DNA of 64,000 bases. It comes from Pontibacter arcticus. Its GTDB lineage: Bacteria > Bacteroidota > Bacteroidia > Cytophagales > Hymenobacteraceae. This document shows, one piece after another, positions 55,891 to 64,000 of this stretch. The stretch lies in the NCBI RefSeq assembly GCF_003284895.1, contig NZ_QMDV01000001.1, positions 337,080 to 401,079 on the forward strand, written 5' to 3'. Below the pieces are notes generated by a model. The model was not told where the DNA came from, ran no database searches, and saw only the letters and a list, made by a program, of their open reading frames with translations. The position numbers and the translations under genes are program-made. How positions within the stretch are numbered: the stretch's first letter is position 1; every line of letters starts with the position of its first letter.

Positions 55891-56277
55891 ATGGAAATTA
55901 TCAATACATCTGGTAGAAGAAAAACCTCGGTGGCTCGTATCTATGTGACGGCCGGGCAAGGGAATATCACTATTAACGGTAAAGATATCAAGGCATACTT
56001 CCCTAACGAAGTACTGCAGACTATAGTTAATCAGCCGTTTCAAACCTTGGATCTGATTGGCAAGTACGATGTTACTGCTAATTTAAAAGGTGGTGGTGTA
56101 AGCGGCCAGGCTGAAGCACTAAGACTTGCTATCGCAAAAGCACTGGTAGTAGAAAACGCCGAGTCTAAATCAGCTCTTCGTAAGGAAGGCTTCATTACGC
56201 GTGACCCACGTATGGTTGAGCGTAAGAAATTCGGTAGACGTAAAGCACGTCGTTCATTCCAGTTCAGTAAACGTTAA
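55891..56277 (+). CDS. rpsI: 30S ribosomal protein S9
   Basis: The protein is 128 aa. GRRKTSVARIYVT at the start, GGGVSGQAEALRLAIAKAL in the middle and the basic tail ending KARRSFQFSKR, which reaches the P-site tRNA, are all present. It is coupled to rplM. Confidence 0.98.
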   Translation: MEIINTSGRRKTSVARIYVTAGQGNITINGKDIKAYFPNEVLQTIVNQPFQTLDLIGKYDVTANLKGGGVSGQAEALRLAIAKALVVENAESKSALRKEGFITRDPRMVERKKFGRRKARRSFQFSKR

Positions 56278-56298
56278 TATTTTAGGTGTATCAACAAC

Positions 56299-57066
56299 AT
56301 GGCAAGCACTAATTATAAAGAATTATTGGAGGCAGGTGTTCACTTTGGCCACCTTACCCGTAAATGGGATCCGAAAATGGCTCCGTACATCTTCATGGAG
56401 AAGAACGGAATTCACATTATCGACCTGAACAAGACGCTGGTTGCAATTGATGAAGCTACGGCTGCTATCAGAAACATTGCAAAATCCGGCCGCAAAATTT
56501 TATTCGTTGCTACTAAAAAGCAAGCACAGGATATCGTTGCGGAAGAAGCAAAGCGTCTTAAAATGCCTTATGTTACCGATCGTTGGTTAGGCGGTATGCT
56601 TACTAACTTCGCTACTGTGCGTAAGTCTCTTAAGAAAATGTCTACTATCGATAAGATGGTAAAAGACAACACAGCGTATGCAGCGATTGCAAAGCGTGAA
56701 AGATTAATGCTTTCCCGTGAGCGTGAGAAACTGGAAAGAGTATTAGGCGGTATCGCTGATCTTTCAAGGCTGCCAGCAGCTCTTTTCATCGTTGACGTGA
56801 AGCGTGAGCACATCGCTGTTAAAGAAGCGCACAAATTGAATTTGCCAGTTTTCGCTATCTGCGATACAAACTCTAACCCAGAGACTGTAGACTTCCCTAT
56901 CCCGGCGAACGATGATGCTTCAAAATCAATTTCTCTTATCGTGTCTCTGATCGGTAAGGCTATTGAGGATGGCTTATCTGAGCGTAAAGTGGACAAAGAA
57001 GAAACTGAGCGTAAGCGTTCTGAAGAAGAAGGCATCAAAGCTAAGCAAGAAGCAGACGAACAATAA
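56299..57066 (+). CDS. rpsB: 30S ribosomal protein S2
   Basis: The protein is 255 aa. LLEAGVHFGHLTRKWDPKMAPYIF, VTDRWLGGMLTNFATVRKS and ICDTNSNPETVDFPIPANDDA are family hallmarks. The tail is rich in Lys and Glu. It lies 21 bases after rpsI with no terminator between, so it probably joins the same operon. Confidence 0.98.
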   Translation: MASTNYKELLEAGVHFGHLTRKWDPKMAPYIFMEKNGIHIIDLNKTLVAIDEATAAIRNIAKSGRKILFVATKKQAQDIVAEEAKRLKMPYVTDRWLGGMLTNFATVRKSLKKMSTIDKMVKDNTAYAAIAKRERLMLSREREKLERVLGGIADLSRLPAALFIVDVKREHIAVKEAHKLNLPVFAICDTNSNPETVDFPIPANDDASKSISLIVSLIGKAIEDGLSERKVDKEETERKRSEEEGIKAKQEADEQ

Positions 57067-57091
57067 GACGTTGTTCCCATTGCTATAATAC

Positions 57092-57132
57092 CAAACTGAA
57101 CATTGGGCAACACTGCTTCAATGTTCAGTTTG
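57092..57132 (+). terminator. Internal hairpin between rpsB and tsf
   Basis: Perfect 14-bp arms (57092-57105, 57119-57132) are followed by TTTTAG. It may partly terminate rpsB transcripts, so tsf would be partly independent. The 57133-57262 rest is AT-rich, with TTAATTATTAATTCGTAATTCTTAATTA repeats. Confidence 0.6.
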
Positions 57133-57262
57133 TTTTAGGGAAGTAGTAACTACTTAATACAAGCTTAACAGCCTAATTAGGTATACCTTAACAGGAATCA
57201 GTTAATTTCCCTCCCTAGTGGAATTCTTAATTATTAATTCGTAATTCTTAATTATAAAAATC

Positions 57263-58096
57263 ATGGCTATTACAGCACAAGACGTTAATAAACTACGCCA
57301 GGAAACAGGCGCTGGTATGATGGATTGCAAGAAAGCGCTTACTGAAGCTAACGGCGACTTTGAAGCAGCAAAAGATATTCTGCGTAAAGCAGGTCAGAAA
57401 ATTGCAAGCAAGCGTGCCGATAACGTTACTTCAGAAGGTATTGTACTGACGCAAGTGAGCGAAGATGGCAAATCTGGTAAAGTAGTTGCTATTGCCTGCG
57501 AAACTGAGCCGGTATCTAAAGTTGAAGACTTTAAGACACTTGCACAAGCCGTATTAAATGCTGCCGTTTCTACGAACGCTGCTTCTAAAGAAGAATTATT
57601 AGCTACACCACAAGCGGATGGCCGTGCGTTGGAAGACCACATCACTGACCTGATGGGTAAAATCGGTGAGAAGATCGATGTTGTTTCTTACCAGACGGTT
57701 ACAGCTGACCAGGTAGTTGCTTACAATCACTCTAATGGTAAATTAGGTGTATTGGTAGCGCTTAACAACACAAACGGTACAGATGTAACTGAAGTTGGTA
57801 AAGACGTAGCAATGCAAATTGCTGCCATGAAGCCAATTGCTTTGGATAAAGACGGTGTTGATTCTGCTACCATCGAGCGTGAAATCGAGATTGGTAAAGA
57901 GCAAGCGCGTGCGGAAGGCAAACCAGAGAACATGCTGGAAAAAATTGCGCAAGGCAAACTGAACAAATTCTACAAAGAAAGCACGTTGTTAAACCAGGAG
58001 TTCGTAAAGGATTCTTCGTTAACCATCGCGCAGCTGCTTGAAAAAACAAGCAAAGGCTTAACTGTATCTGAGTTCAAGCGTGTAGCGATCGGTTAA
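57263..58096 (+). CDS. tsf: Translation elongation factor Ts
   Basis: The protein is 277 aa. The UBA-like N-terminus (DVNKLRQETGAGMMDCKKAL), the TDF-type core contacting EF-Tu and the two-lobed central domain are present. The family's usual length is 270-300 aa. It exchanges GDP on EF-Tu. It stands 196 bases after rpsB, with a hairpin between. Confidence 0.98.
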   Translation: MAITAQDVNKLRQETGAGMMDCKKALTEANGDFEAAKDILRKAGQKIASKRADNVTSEGIVLTQVSEDGKSGKVVAIACETEPVSKVEDFKTLAQAVLNAAVSTNAASKEELLATPQADGRALEDHITDLMGKIGEKIDVVSYQTVTADQVVAYNHSNGKLGVLVALNNTNGTDVTEVGKDVAMQIAAMKPIALDKDGVDSATIEREIEIGKEQARAEGKPENMLEKIAQGKLNKFYKESTLLNQEFVKDSSLTIAQLLEKTSKGLTVSEFKRVAIG

Positions 58097-58115
58097 TTCA
58101 ACCCATATTCATAAC

Positions 58116-58145
58116 AAAAAAGCCCGCTCTTGAGTGGGCTTTTTT
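58116..58145. terminator. Terminator after tsf
   Basis: Arms AAAAAAGCCC and GGGCTTTTTT surround an inner CTC/GAG pairing. It can act on both strands. Confidence 0.85.
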
Positions 58146-58229
58146 GTTTAATAGCTTTACTGATACTTAATCCAAGTATGGATTCTTAGCTGTTGTTTCA
58201 AATAGAGTTGAATCCAGTACTAAAAACAA

Positions 58230-58475
58230 CTATGCGTTATTCCGCCGCATCGTACTTACAAATGCGTCGCGCATATCTACAAAACGGTTTACAACGGCTT
58301 CAATAAATTCTTCGTCCAGCAACGCTTTCGCGCCTTCATCACCCATTACTTCGGTTTCTTCTATTTTATAGATCTGCTCAAAATTGGCTTTCTCCAGCTT
58401 CAGAATATACTTGCCGTTATAAGAGTGCAAGGTAATTTTAACGTGTGGATTCGAAATATCGGCTACTACTCTCAT
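58230..58475 (-). CDS. Small conserved-looking hypothetical protein (81 aa)
   Basis: The protein is soluble and starts MRVVADISNPHVKITLHSYN, with FEQIYKIEETEVMGDEGAKALL and ending FVSTMRRNNA. Strand-then-helix pattern is likely. I believe similar short proteins are common in Bacteroidota, but I do not know a function. It lies 91 bases downstream of the MutS-family gene on the same strand. Confidence 0.65.
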   Translation of the reverse strand: MRVVADISNPHVKITLHSYNGKYILKLEKANFEQIYKIEETEVMGDEGAKALLDEEFIEAVVNRFVDMRDAFVSTMRRNNA

Positions 58476-58566
58476 AAATTTAATGTGCTAGTGAGTTAAT
58501 TTGTTGATACGCTAAAGTATAGAATAGAGTCTTTTGTCCTAAGTCAAAAAAATCTTTTGTCAGAAT

Positions 58567-60384
58567 TTATACTTGCTCTTCGATGGCAATGCCCATTAAT
58601 TGCATCAGTTTGCTTGCATTAAAGCTTCGACAAATGCCAGGCGTTAACTTATAATCAAAGTTGATCTCGTTGCCGGTAATGGTGCTGTTGAAGCTGTAAT
58701 TTTTCACGCTGTCGGGTAGCTCCTCCTCCATCGCGCCCAGTTCAAGGTCGTGGGTGGAGATGAGGCCCGAAGTATGGCGCTGGTGTAATTGCCGGATCAG
58801 GGTCATGGCACCTAAGTGGCGGTCGCGGGAGTTGGTGCCTTTCAATATTTCATCGAGCAGATAAAAGACCGGTTGCCCCAGTTCTGTTAGCTCCAATAGC
58901 ATACGCAGTCGCTTCAGTTCGGCATAGAAAGACGATGTATTCTCGGCGAGGTTATCTACAGTGCGCATGGCCGTATATACCTGTGCAGGTGCTACTTTCA
59001 GACGTGTGGCACAGGCAGGCGCGCCTGTAAAAGCCAGTACCATGTTTATGCCAATGGTACGCAGGAAAGTAGTTTTCCCTGACATATTAGAACCTGTTAC
59101 TACCATCGTTTTACCGGCACCTTGCATCTCAAAATCATTGGCTACCGCAGAAACCGAGAAAATAAGCGGATGCGCCAGCTGCTGCGCCCGAAACTCGAAA
59201 GGCTGCTCGCTTAACTCCGGAATGGCATACTGCGGATGGGCATGCTGAAAGGCGGCTATACTTGCCAAAGCTTCAAACTCGGCTAGCACCACAAGCGCAC
59301 TTTCGACCTGCTCCAGGTGCTTTGCTTTCCAGGTTTCGAGGCGATAGATCCAGTAGAAATCCCACATCAGAATCGAGTTCAGGAAAAAAGCCATCAACGT
59401 ACTCAATCGCCACGAAAAGAAATCGATGATATTAGCCAGTTTGTTGATGGCAACGGAAGCTTTTATACGTTGGTGTTGGTGCAAATCTGCCTGCAGCTGC
59501 TGTAATCTTGGGGAAGTAAAAGTATGGTGTTCGATCTGTTTCAGCTGCAACGTATAACTACGCATCGCTTCGTAAATGCTGATGCTGTTTTCGTAATACT
59601 CATCGCGCTGGACAGCAAACCGGTAAGCAAGTATAAACTGAACCAAAATAAAAGCTGTCGGGATGTACCCGCTAAACCCGTACGCCCACAGTATAATAGC
59701 ACCTATCGTTAGTACCGGAAGTATAAATAACAGCACTTTCAGCCAGCCATATTTCGGGTAAAACGAGTGGTTCCGGAACCAGTTTATAAACGTGTCTGCG
59801 GGCTTCAGGGTGTGTTTGTAATGCCTGGGCAGAGCCAGAAAATACTGCAGCCAATCCAGTTTGCTTTCGGTTGCCAGCTCTGCTACGGCTTCCTGGCGCT
59901 GTTTTATTTCTATTGCGGGGGCAGCCTGTTGCAACCAGCCGGCCAGTTTATACTTTCCTATACTTGTAACTGACCTGTTCACTAACTGGAAAAGCGAGTT
60001 CTGTCCGAAAATATCAAGATCCGAAGTATAAGCATGCTGGGCATTAATAAAGTCATCGCCACCATCGAAAGCTGTTAGTTTGCCTTGCAGGCGGGCGTTC
60101 TCTTCTTCGTTTAATTTCCGGGTTAGTTGCAGTTGCTTATACTTAAAATCGAGGCGTGCATGCCAGCGCAGCACAACGGTAAACAAAATATAAAATCCAA
60201 GTATAGAAAGTATACCGTACGCATTTTGCCCGGAATTAAAGAAATGATAGGCTACTGCAACACCCGCCATAAACACGCCCAGGCGCAGCCACGATACTGT
60301 ACTCGATTTGCCCGATGCTTTTTTCTCCTGTTGCCCGAACTGCAGGGCCCGGTCTGTAAATAATTGTTTTCTGCTTTCGCTCAC
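58567..60384 (-). CDS. MutS-family ATPase (membrane-segment type)
   Basis: The protein is 605 aa. The C-terminal MutS ATPase domain has Walker A TGSNMSGKTTFLRTIG, Walker B VFYLLDEILKGTNSRDR and SGLISTHDLELG. The N-terminal part contains hydrophobic helices (about 30-70 and 215-250), so it may be membrane-bound. True MutS and MutS2 lack such helices. It has no mismatch-binding domain, so mismatch repair is unlikely. The TAA stop is part of an AAGTATAA word (58567-58574). Confidence 0.85.
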   Translation of the reverse strand: MSESRKQLFTDRALQFGQQEKKASGKSSTVSWLRLGVFMAGVAVAYHFFNSGQNAYGILSILGFYILFTVVLRWHARLDFKYKQLQLTRKLNEEENARLQGKLTAFDGGDDFINAQHAYTSDLDIFGQNSLFQLVNRSVTSIGKYKLAGWLQQAAPAIEIKQRQEAVAELATESKLDWLQYFLALPRHYKHTLKPADTFINWFRNHSFYPKYGWLKVLLFILPVLTIGAIILWAYGFSGYIPTAFILVQFILAYRFAVQRDEYYENSISIYEAMRSYTLQLKQIEHHTFTSPRLQQLQADLHQHQRIKASVAINKLANIIDFFSWRLSTLMAFFLNSILMWDFYWIYRLETWKAKHLEQVESALVVLAEFEALASIAAFQHAHPQYAIPELSEQPFEFRAQQLAHPLIFSVSAVANDFEMQGAGKTMVVTGSNMSGKTTFLRTIGINMVLAFTGAPACATRLKVAPAQVYTAMRTVDNLAENTSSFYAELKRLRMLLELTELGQPVFYLLDEILKGTNSRDRHLGAMTLIRQLHQRHTSGLISTHDLELGAMEEELPDSVKNYSFNSTITGNEINFDYKLTPGICRSFNASKLMQLMGIAIEEQV

Positions 60385-60408
60385 GTTGTAATGGGTATTA
60401 GCTTTTTG

Positions 60409-60831
60409 TTAGATAGTTGCGATGCACTTTAACTCTATCGCAATAGGTGTGGGTAGTTTATTGATTTCTACTGTAGTACGGCAAGGCTGGTTTTCTTTAA
60501 AATAGTCGGCGTAAATGCGGTTATAGGTGGCAAAATCGTCCTTCATGTTCGTTAGATAAACGGTAACATCTATCAGTTGGTCCCAGCCAGAACCCGCTTC
60601 CTCTAAAATATAACGCACATTCCGGAATACAGAATGGCACTGCGCCTCGATGTCATAAGAAAGTATAGTACCCGCTTCATCTAACTCAACGCCAGGTATC
60701 TTTTTACTTCCGCGCTCGCGGGGCCCTACGCCAGACAAAAAAAGCAAATTGCCTACTTTGCGGGCATGTGGGTAAAGCCCGACTGGCTCAGGCGCTTTAG
60801 AAGAATTCAGGATTTCTTTTTCGTTAGCCAT
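60409..60831 (-). CDS. RidA/YjgF family protein (enamine/imine deaminase)
   Basis: The protein is 140 aa. LFLSGVGPRERGSKKIPG near the start and FKENQPCRTTVEINKLPTPIAIELKCIA match RidA proteins. The key Arg is in PCRTTVE. The usual role is hydrolysis of reactive enamines released by PLP enzymes. It lies 24 bases before the MutS-family gene and likely shares its transcript. Confidence 0.9.
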   Translation of the reverse strand: MANEKEILNSSKAPEPVGLYPHARKVGNLLFLSGVGPRERGSKKIPGVELDEAGTILSYDIEAQCHSVFRNVRYILEEAGSGWDQLIDVTVYLTNMKDDFATYNRIYADYFKENQPCRTTVEINKLPTPIAIELKCIATI

Positions 60832-60891
60832 TGTGGTTTACGTTTGTTCTATCCTTAAAATTAAACAATAAACCCGAACTTCATTTAAAAC

Positions 60892-60920
60892 AAAAAGACC
60901 GACTTTAGAGCCGGCCTTTT
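60892..60920. terminator. Imperfect hairpin between RidA gene and surface-protein gene
   Basis: AAAAAGACCG pairs with CGGCCTTTT-type sequence with one mismatch. It lies directly beyond the stop at 60962 of the upstream gene. Confidence 0.5.
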
Positions 60921-60961
60921 GTTACATTAAACACAAACACGTTTTATAAACACACCATATA

Positions 60962-62125
60962 TTATTCCGAAAACTGTACATCACCAAACTTGGAGTTGAT
61001 ACTGATCAGCCCTTTGGAGGAAGTGCCGCCGAACCGGCCTTTGTACTCTGCTGAAGTATGATCTTTGACAAGTGACGTTATATTCACTAAAGATTTATCG
61101 TAGTTAAAGCTACCGAACTTCACATTTACATCGAAGTTAAAAGCGGCCTTGTTCTCGAAGTTTAACACTACTGGCGTAAAACCAATATCCAGGTTGATCT
61201 TGCGGATATCTTTGTTGATGTTATCTACCCGGAATGTGCCATACTTCACTTCCATGTTCAGTTCATCGCTTAACTTACCCAGTTTAAAATCGCTGAACTT
61301 TGAGAAGCCCTGCAGGCCGTTGGTGCCCTCGATCTGCATATTACCATACGATACTTCTACATTGCCCTGGTTTATAAAACCGCAGTTGCCAGCGCCATAC
61401 GCTACTTTCACAGAGTTCCCGACATTACTTAAGTTACCTGTCTTAAGCGAGCCATACTTCACGTTCAGGTCTGCTTTTCCTTTCAGCGCGGATACGTACG
61501 CATCGCCAAATGTCTGTTTCAGTTTCAGTGCGTTTTCGGCTGGCATGTGTACCGTATAATTTATCTCGAAGCTCTTGTTGTTGCTTTGCACAATTTTCAT
61601 AGGCGCAATATCCGTTTTAATGGCGATGCTCTTGCCTTCGCGGGTATCTTTAACAGAGATCAGATCCAGTATTTCCTGGGCTTTGCTGTCGGTGCTGGCG
61701 CGAGTAATAATTTCTACCTTCACCTGTATTTCGTTGCGTGGCCAGGTATTTACGTGTATTCTTCCAAATCTATTATCGAGACTTAATAGGTCTGCGGTTG
61801 TTACTTTGTAGGTTTTATCAAAGGTTTTGCGCTTCTCCGCAGCAAACATAACAGCCTCTTCCTCGCTTGGCGCCGGCTGATCCTGCGTACTTCTGGCTGG
61901 CTGTGTTTGGTTAGGACCGCTAACACGGTATCTGGTTATCTTAGGCTGATGTTGTGCTTCTACGAACTTTGCAAGGGCAACAAGTTCGGTGAGCTGCTGT
62001 CCGTTTATATTTACCACAACAGGGCAAGGAGGCGCTGGCGCTGGCTGCTGGCCAACTGTAACCAGTGGCAGAAACAGCCCGGCTAAGAGCAGGTAGCATA
62101 TAGATCTATACATTCGTTTTTTCAT
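60962..62125 (-). CDS. Exported beta-repeat surface protein (putative adhesin-like, DUF4097 type)
   Basis: The protein is 387 aa. Signal peptide (about 4-26), then a spacer rich in Pro and Gln, and from about 115 to the end a series of short beta strands (INTWPRNEIQVKVEII, KLKQTFGDAYVSALKGKADLN, LNMEVKYGTFRVDNINKDIR). This pattern matches DUF4097/adhesin-type beta-solenoids. Its start lies within the upstream anti-sigma gene by 20 bases. It is likely the output or sensor partner of the sigma/anti-sigma pair. Confidence 0.72.
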   Translation of the reverse strand: MKKRMYRSICYLLLAGLFLPLVTVGQQPAPAPPCPVVVNINGQQLTELVALAKFVEAQHQPKITRYRVSGPNQTQPARSTQDQPAPSEEEAVMFAAEKRKTFDKTYKVTTADLLSLDNRFGRIHVNTWPRNEIQVKVEIITRASTDSKAQEILDLISVKDTREGKSIAIKTDIAPMKIVQSNNKSFEINYTVHMPAENALKLKQTFGDAYVSALKGKADLNVKYGSLKTGNLSNVGNSVKVAYGAGNCGFINQGNVEVSYGNMQIEGTNGLQGFSKFSDFKLGKLSDELNMEVKYGTFRVDNINKDIRKINLDIGFTPVVLNFENKAAFNFDVNVKFGSFNYDKSLVNITSLVKDHTSAEYKGRFGGTSSKGLISINSKFGDVQFSE

Positions 62126-62741
62126 TGGTTTGGGTTTCTGAAGTAGGCTGTAGCGTTTCTTTGTTGATGTTCTGAAGTATTTCCAGTTGGTGGTTTAGCA
62201 CTTGCGTCCGGATTCGCAGGTTTTGAATCATCGCTTCTACCACTCGTTCGGTATTCGGGGTTGATAGTAATTGTTTTTTCAGCTGGTTATAGCTGCTGTC
62301 CAGACGGGCGAGTTCACGATCTATTTCGTTTGTACCGTCGAGGCCGAGTACTTTTAAATCATAGGCACTTAATCTTTTCTCTTTTTCTTCTATCTGATTG
62401 ATATAGTATACTTCAGCATCTGCCAGTTCAGGGGCAATGTTCCGGATAGTGGCAGGCTGCACAGTAGCCAGGTTATTGGCAGTTTCAGGTACGTTAAGCT
62501 TTGCTAAGTATAAAGTCAGTCCGCAGCCCAGCAGCAACAAGATGGCAGCTGCCACGCGCATCAGCATCATATCAGCAGTAAGGCTGCCGTGCCCGCCAAA
62601 ATTAAACTTGATAACTTTTGTAGTTTCTTTCTGCGGAGGCGGAATCTGCTGACAGATCTGCTGCCATAATTCCGGCCGAGGCTCGAAAACATCGAATTCC
62701 TCCCGGTTCTCGCTCACAAATTTCTTTAATCTATCTTCCAT
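62106..62741 (-). CDS. Putative anti-sigma factor, single-pass membrane protein
   Basis: The protein is 211 aa. A cytoplasmic N-terminus with FEPRPELWQQICQQIPPP (about 20-37) resembles anti-sigma helices. One transmembrane helix follows (about 70-90, VAAAILLLLGCGLTLYL), then a periplasmic coiled-coil-like region (about 115-200, EIDRELARLDSSYNQLKKQL). It starts 24 bases after the ECF sigma gene and overlaps the next gene, so the three form an operon. Confidence 0.75.
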   Translation of the reverse strand: MEDRLKKFVSENREEFDVFEPRPELWQQICQQIPPPQKETTKVIKFNFGGHGSLTADMMLMRVAAAILLLLGCGLTLYLAKLNVPETANNLATVQPATIRNIAPELADAEVYYINQIEEKEKRLSAYDLKVLGLDGTNEIDRELARLDSSYNQLKKQLLSTPNTERVVEAMIQNLRIRTQVLNHQLEILQNINKETLQPTSETQTNEKTNV

Positions 62742-62765
62742 GGTATTCGTTCTCGGTTTATACTT

Positions 62766-63323
62766 TTAAGCTACTAACTGTGGCTCCCGCATAATATCTA
62801 TTAACTTTTTCCGGGCCCTGCTGTACTGCGATTTAGACGTTGACTCCGATATTTTGAGAATCTCCCCTATTTCTGCATGGTCGTATCCTTCCAGCAAGTA
62901 TAAAGTCAGCACAATCCGGTAGCCTTCCGGCAGTTTCTGGATGGCGGCACGCACTTTTTCTACCTGCCACTCCATATCATCTTCATCTACCTGGTCCGGT
63001 ATTTCGCCGGCTTCCCGCTCATCCAGCGCAACAACTTCTTCGCGGCGCTTGCGGATGGCGTTGATCGAGGCATTTACAACAATCCGTTTCAGCCAGCTGC
63101 CAAAAGATGCTTCGCCTTTGTAGCTATGCATGTTTTTAAAAGCGCTGATAAAGGCTTCCTGCAGCACATCTTCGGCTTCGGCATAATCGTTGGTGATGCG
63201 CATGCACACGTTAAACATAGCTTTGGAGTATAGCTTATACAGCTCGTACTGTGCACGATTTTCGCCATTCCTGCACCGCTCGATCACGTGCTGGTTAACG
63301 TCCTGATAGCTGATTTTCTCCAA
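62766..63323 (-). CDS. ECF-type RNA polymerase sigma factor
   Basis: The protein is 185 aa. Region 2 (about 18-90; DYAEAEDVLQEAFISAFKNM) and region 4 (about 125-178; LPEGYRIVLTLYLLEGYDHAEIGEIL) are typical of sigma-70 ECF proteins. The anti-sigma candidate follows. It probably autoregulates, but I see no consensus promoter for it. The TAA stop directly precedes an AAGTATAA word. Confidence 0.93.
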   Translation of the reverse strand: MEKISYQDVNQHVIERCRNGENRAQYELYKLYSKAMFNVCMRITNDYAEAEDVLQEAFISAFKNMHSYKGEASFGSWLKRIVVNASINAIRKRREEVVALDEREAGEIPDQVDEDDMEWQVEKVRAAIQKLPEGYRIVLTLYLLEGYDHAEIGEILKISESTSKSQYSRARKKLIDIMREPQLVA

Positions 63324-63581
63324 TGTGTTTGTGTTTGCGTAATTCTAAAACTAAACCTCCGATCTCTGCCTTCTGCTCATCTTCCTCTCTTTTTCAACTT
63401 CTGCATTAAAGACACGCGCAATTGCATTTGGTTGCACCTAATTGCAAAAATTCTTTTTCTTTTCAACTATACTTTCATTCCATCGACCAAACCAGCCAGC
63501 ATATCTGCCAGTTTTTATTTTATTGTTGTGATCCGACCTACTCCAAATCAGAAATTTCATTTCAGAAATCATACTTCATAA
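63324..63581. other. Intergenic region upstream of the sigma factor gene
   Basis: No gene is supported. Short repeats of AATTGCA/TGCAATT type occur around 63418-63446. It should hold the sigma operon promoter. Confidence 0.4.
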
Positions 63582-63613
63582 AAAAAGCCGGTCCTCTACA
63601 GAACCGGCTTTTT
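63582..63613. terminator. Terminator for the aldehyde dehydrogenase gene
   Basis: Arms AAAAAGCCGGT and ACCGGCTTTTT enclose a short loop. Two abutting TTATACTT words follow at 63612-63627. Confidence 0.8.
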
Positions 63614-63627
63614 ATACTTTTATACTT
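63612..63627. repeat. Tandem pair of TTATACTT words
   Basis: TTATACTT occurs twice back to back (63612-63619, 63620-63627), between the dehydrogenase stop and its terminator. Confidence 0.9.
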
Positions 63628-63642
63628 TAAAAAAACGGATAA

Positions 63643-64000
63643 TTAGTCCATTATTTTAAAGGTGATACCTTGTGCCAATGGCAGCTCACGGCCATAGTTG
63701 ATCGTGTTTGTCTGGCGGCGCATGTAAATTCTCCAGGCATCAGATCCCGACTCACGGCCACCGCCGGTATCTTTCTCACCACCAAATGCACCGCCTATTT
63801 CAGCACCGGATGTACCAATGTTCACGTTGGCAATTCCGCAATCCGATCCCCAATGCGTCAGGAAAGCCTCTGTCTCCAATAAATTGGTAGAGAAAATAGA
63901 AGACGAAAGGCCTTGCTTCACACCATTCTGTAGCTCGATGGCGTTTTCTACATCGCCGCTATACTTCAGCAAGTATAAAATCGGTGCAAATGTTTCTTCC
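63643..64000 (-). CDS. Aldehyde dehydrogenase, ALDH7-like, 5' part outside the window
   Basis: Only the C-terminal 118 residues or so are visible, and the frame runs past the right edge. [20 protein letters not shown] and [20 protein letters not shown] are diagnostic of the ALDH7 group (alpha-aminoadipic semialdehyde dehydrogenase). These oxidise an aldehyde of lysine breakdown with NAD. The catalytic Cys lies upstream, beyond the window. Confidence 0.9.
   Translation of the reverse strand, partial: EETFAPILYLLKYSGDVENAIELQNGVKQGLSSSIFSTNLLETEAFLTHWGSDCGIANVNIGTSGAEIGGAFGGEKDTGGGRESGSDAWRIYMRRQTNTINYGRELPLAQGITFKIMD

Overview
The window is about 64 kb of a Bacteroidota chromosome, most likely order Cytophagales and near Pontibacter/Hymenobacteraceae. 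This rests on gene content: a TonB-dependent receptor with a carboxypeptidase-regulatory-like N-domain, a fused SecDF, a Bacteroidota-type GlmU-like protein, BatD, and the run rplM-rpsI-rpsB-tsf. It also rests on signals: near absence of Shine-Dalgarno sites and many TAnnTTTG -7 boxes. The genus is an inference. The DNA looks like core chromosome. I saw no phage, plasmid, integrase, transposase, CRISPR array, rRNA or tRNA.

Layout. 1-10 kb: edge-truncated S9-type hydrolase, helix-hairpin-helix protein, NSS transporter with a tiny MetS-like partner, RmlD-like reductase, exported cyclophilin, hemC, holB, GlmU-like protein. 10-17 kb: rpmE2, PyrR-like transferase, rdgB, udk, a TrkA/KtrA-type regulator, secDF, Nfu. 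17-25 kb: Na+/H+ antiporter-like protein, minimal ABC pair, aroC/batD, two exported ferritin-like proteins. 25-36 kb: queG, a nested repeat with a MITE-like insertion, ruvB, PLD nuclease, glutaryl-CoA dehydrogenase-like enzyme, TPP-riboswitch-controlled TonB receptor, epimerase, NadR-like kinase, a 58-codon gene, PnuC/PnuT transporter, rhodanese. 36-46 kb: guaB, an RsbU/RsbV/RsbW-type partner-switching module, a PpiC-OmpA lipoprotein, a SurA-like chaperone, MoxR. 46-55 kb: SDR, GNAT, outer-membrane protein, recA, DUF3108 protein, PhoB/PhoR-like pair, RluA, quinone oxidoreductase, an ABC-permease remnant. 55-64 kb: rplM-rpsI, rpsB, tsf, MutS-family ATPase, RidA, a sigma/anti-sigma/surface-protein operon, and an edge-truncated ALDH7.

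The most unusual signal is a short DNA word, AAGTATA(A)/(T)TATACTT. It occurs far above chance in many intergenic regions and inside genes, on both strands. It sits in or beside many terminator hairpins and supplies the stop codon of at least three genes. It is absent from the rplM-tsf block. I counted 20 copies in 19001-23000, where about 0.5 is expected for an unbiased 7-mer on two strands. Other notable items are a 31-bp perfect inverted repeat, a 158-bp MITE-like insertion nested in a second copy of that repeat, and two small genes (2470-2631 and 34458-34634) that a length cutoff would miss.
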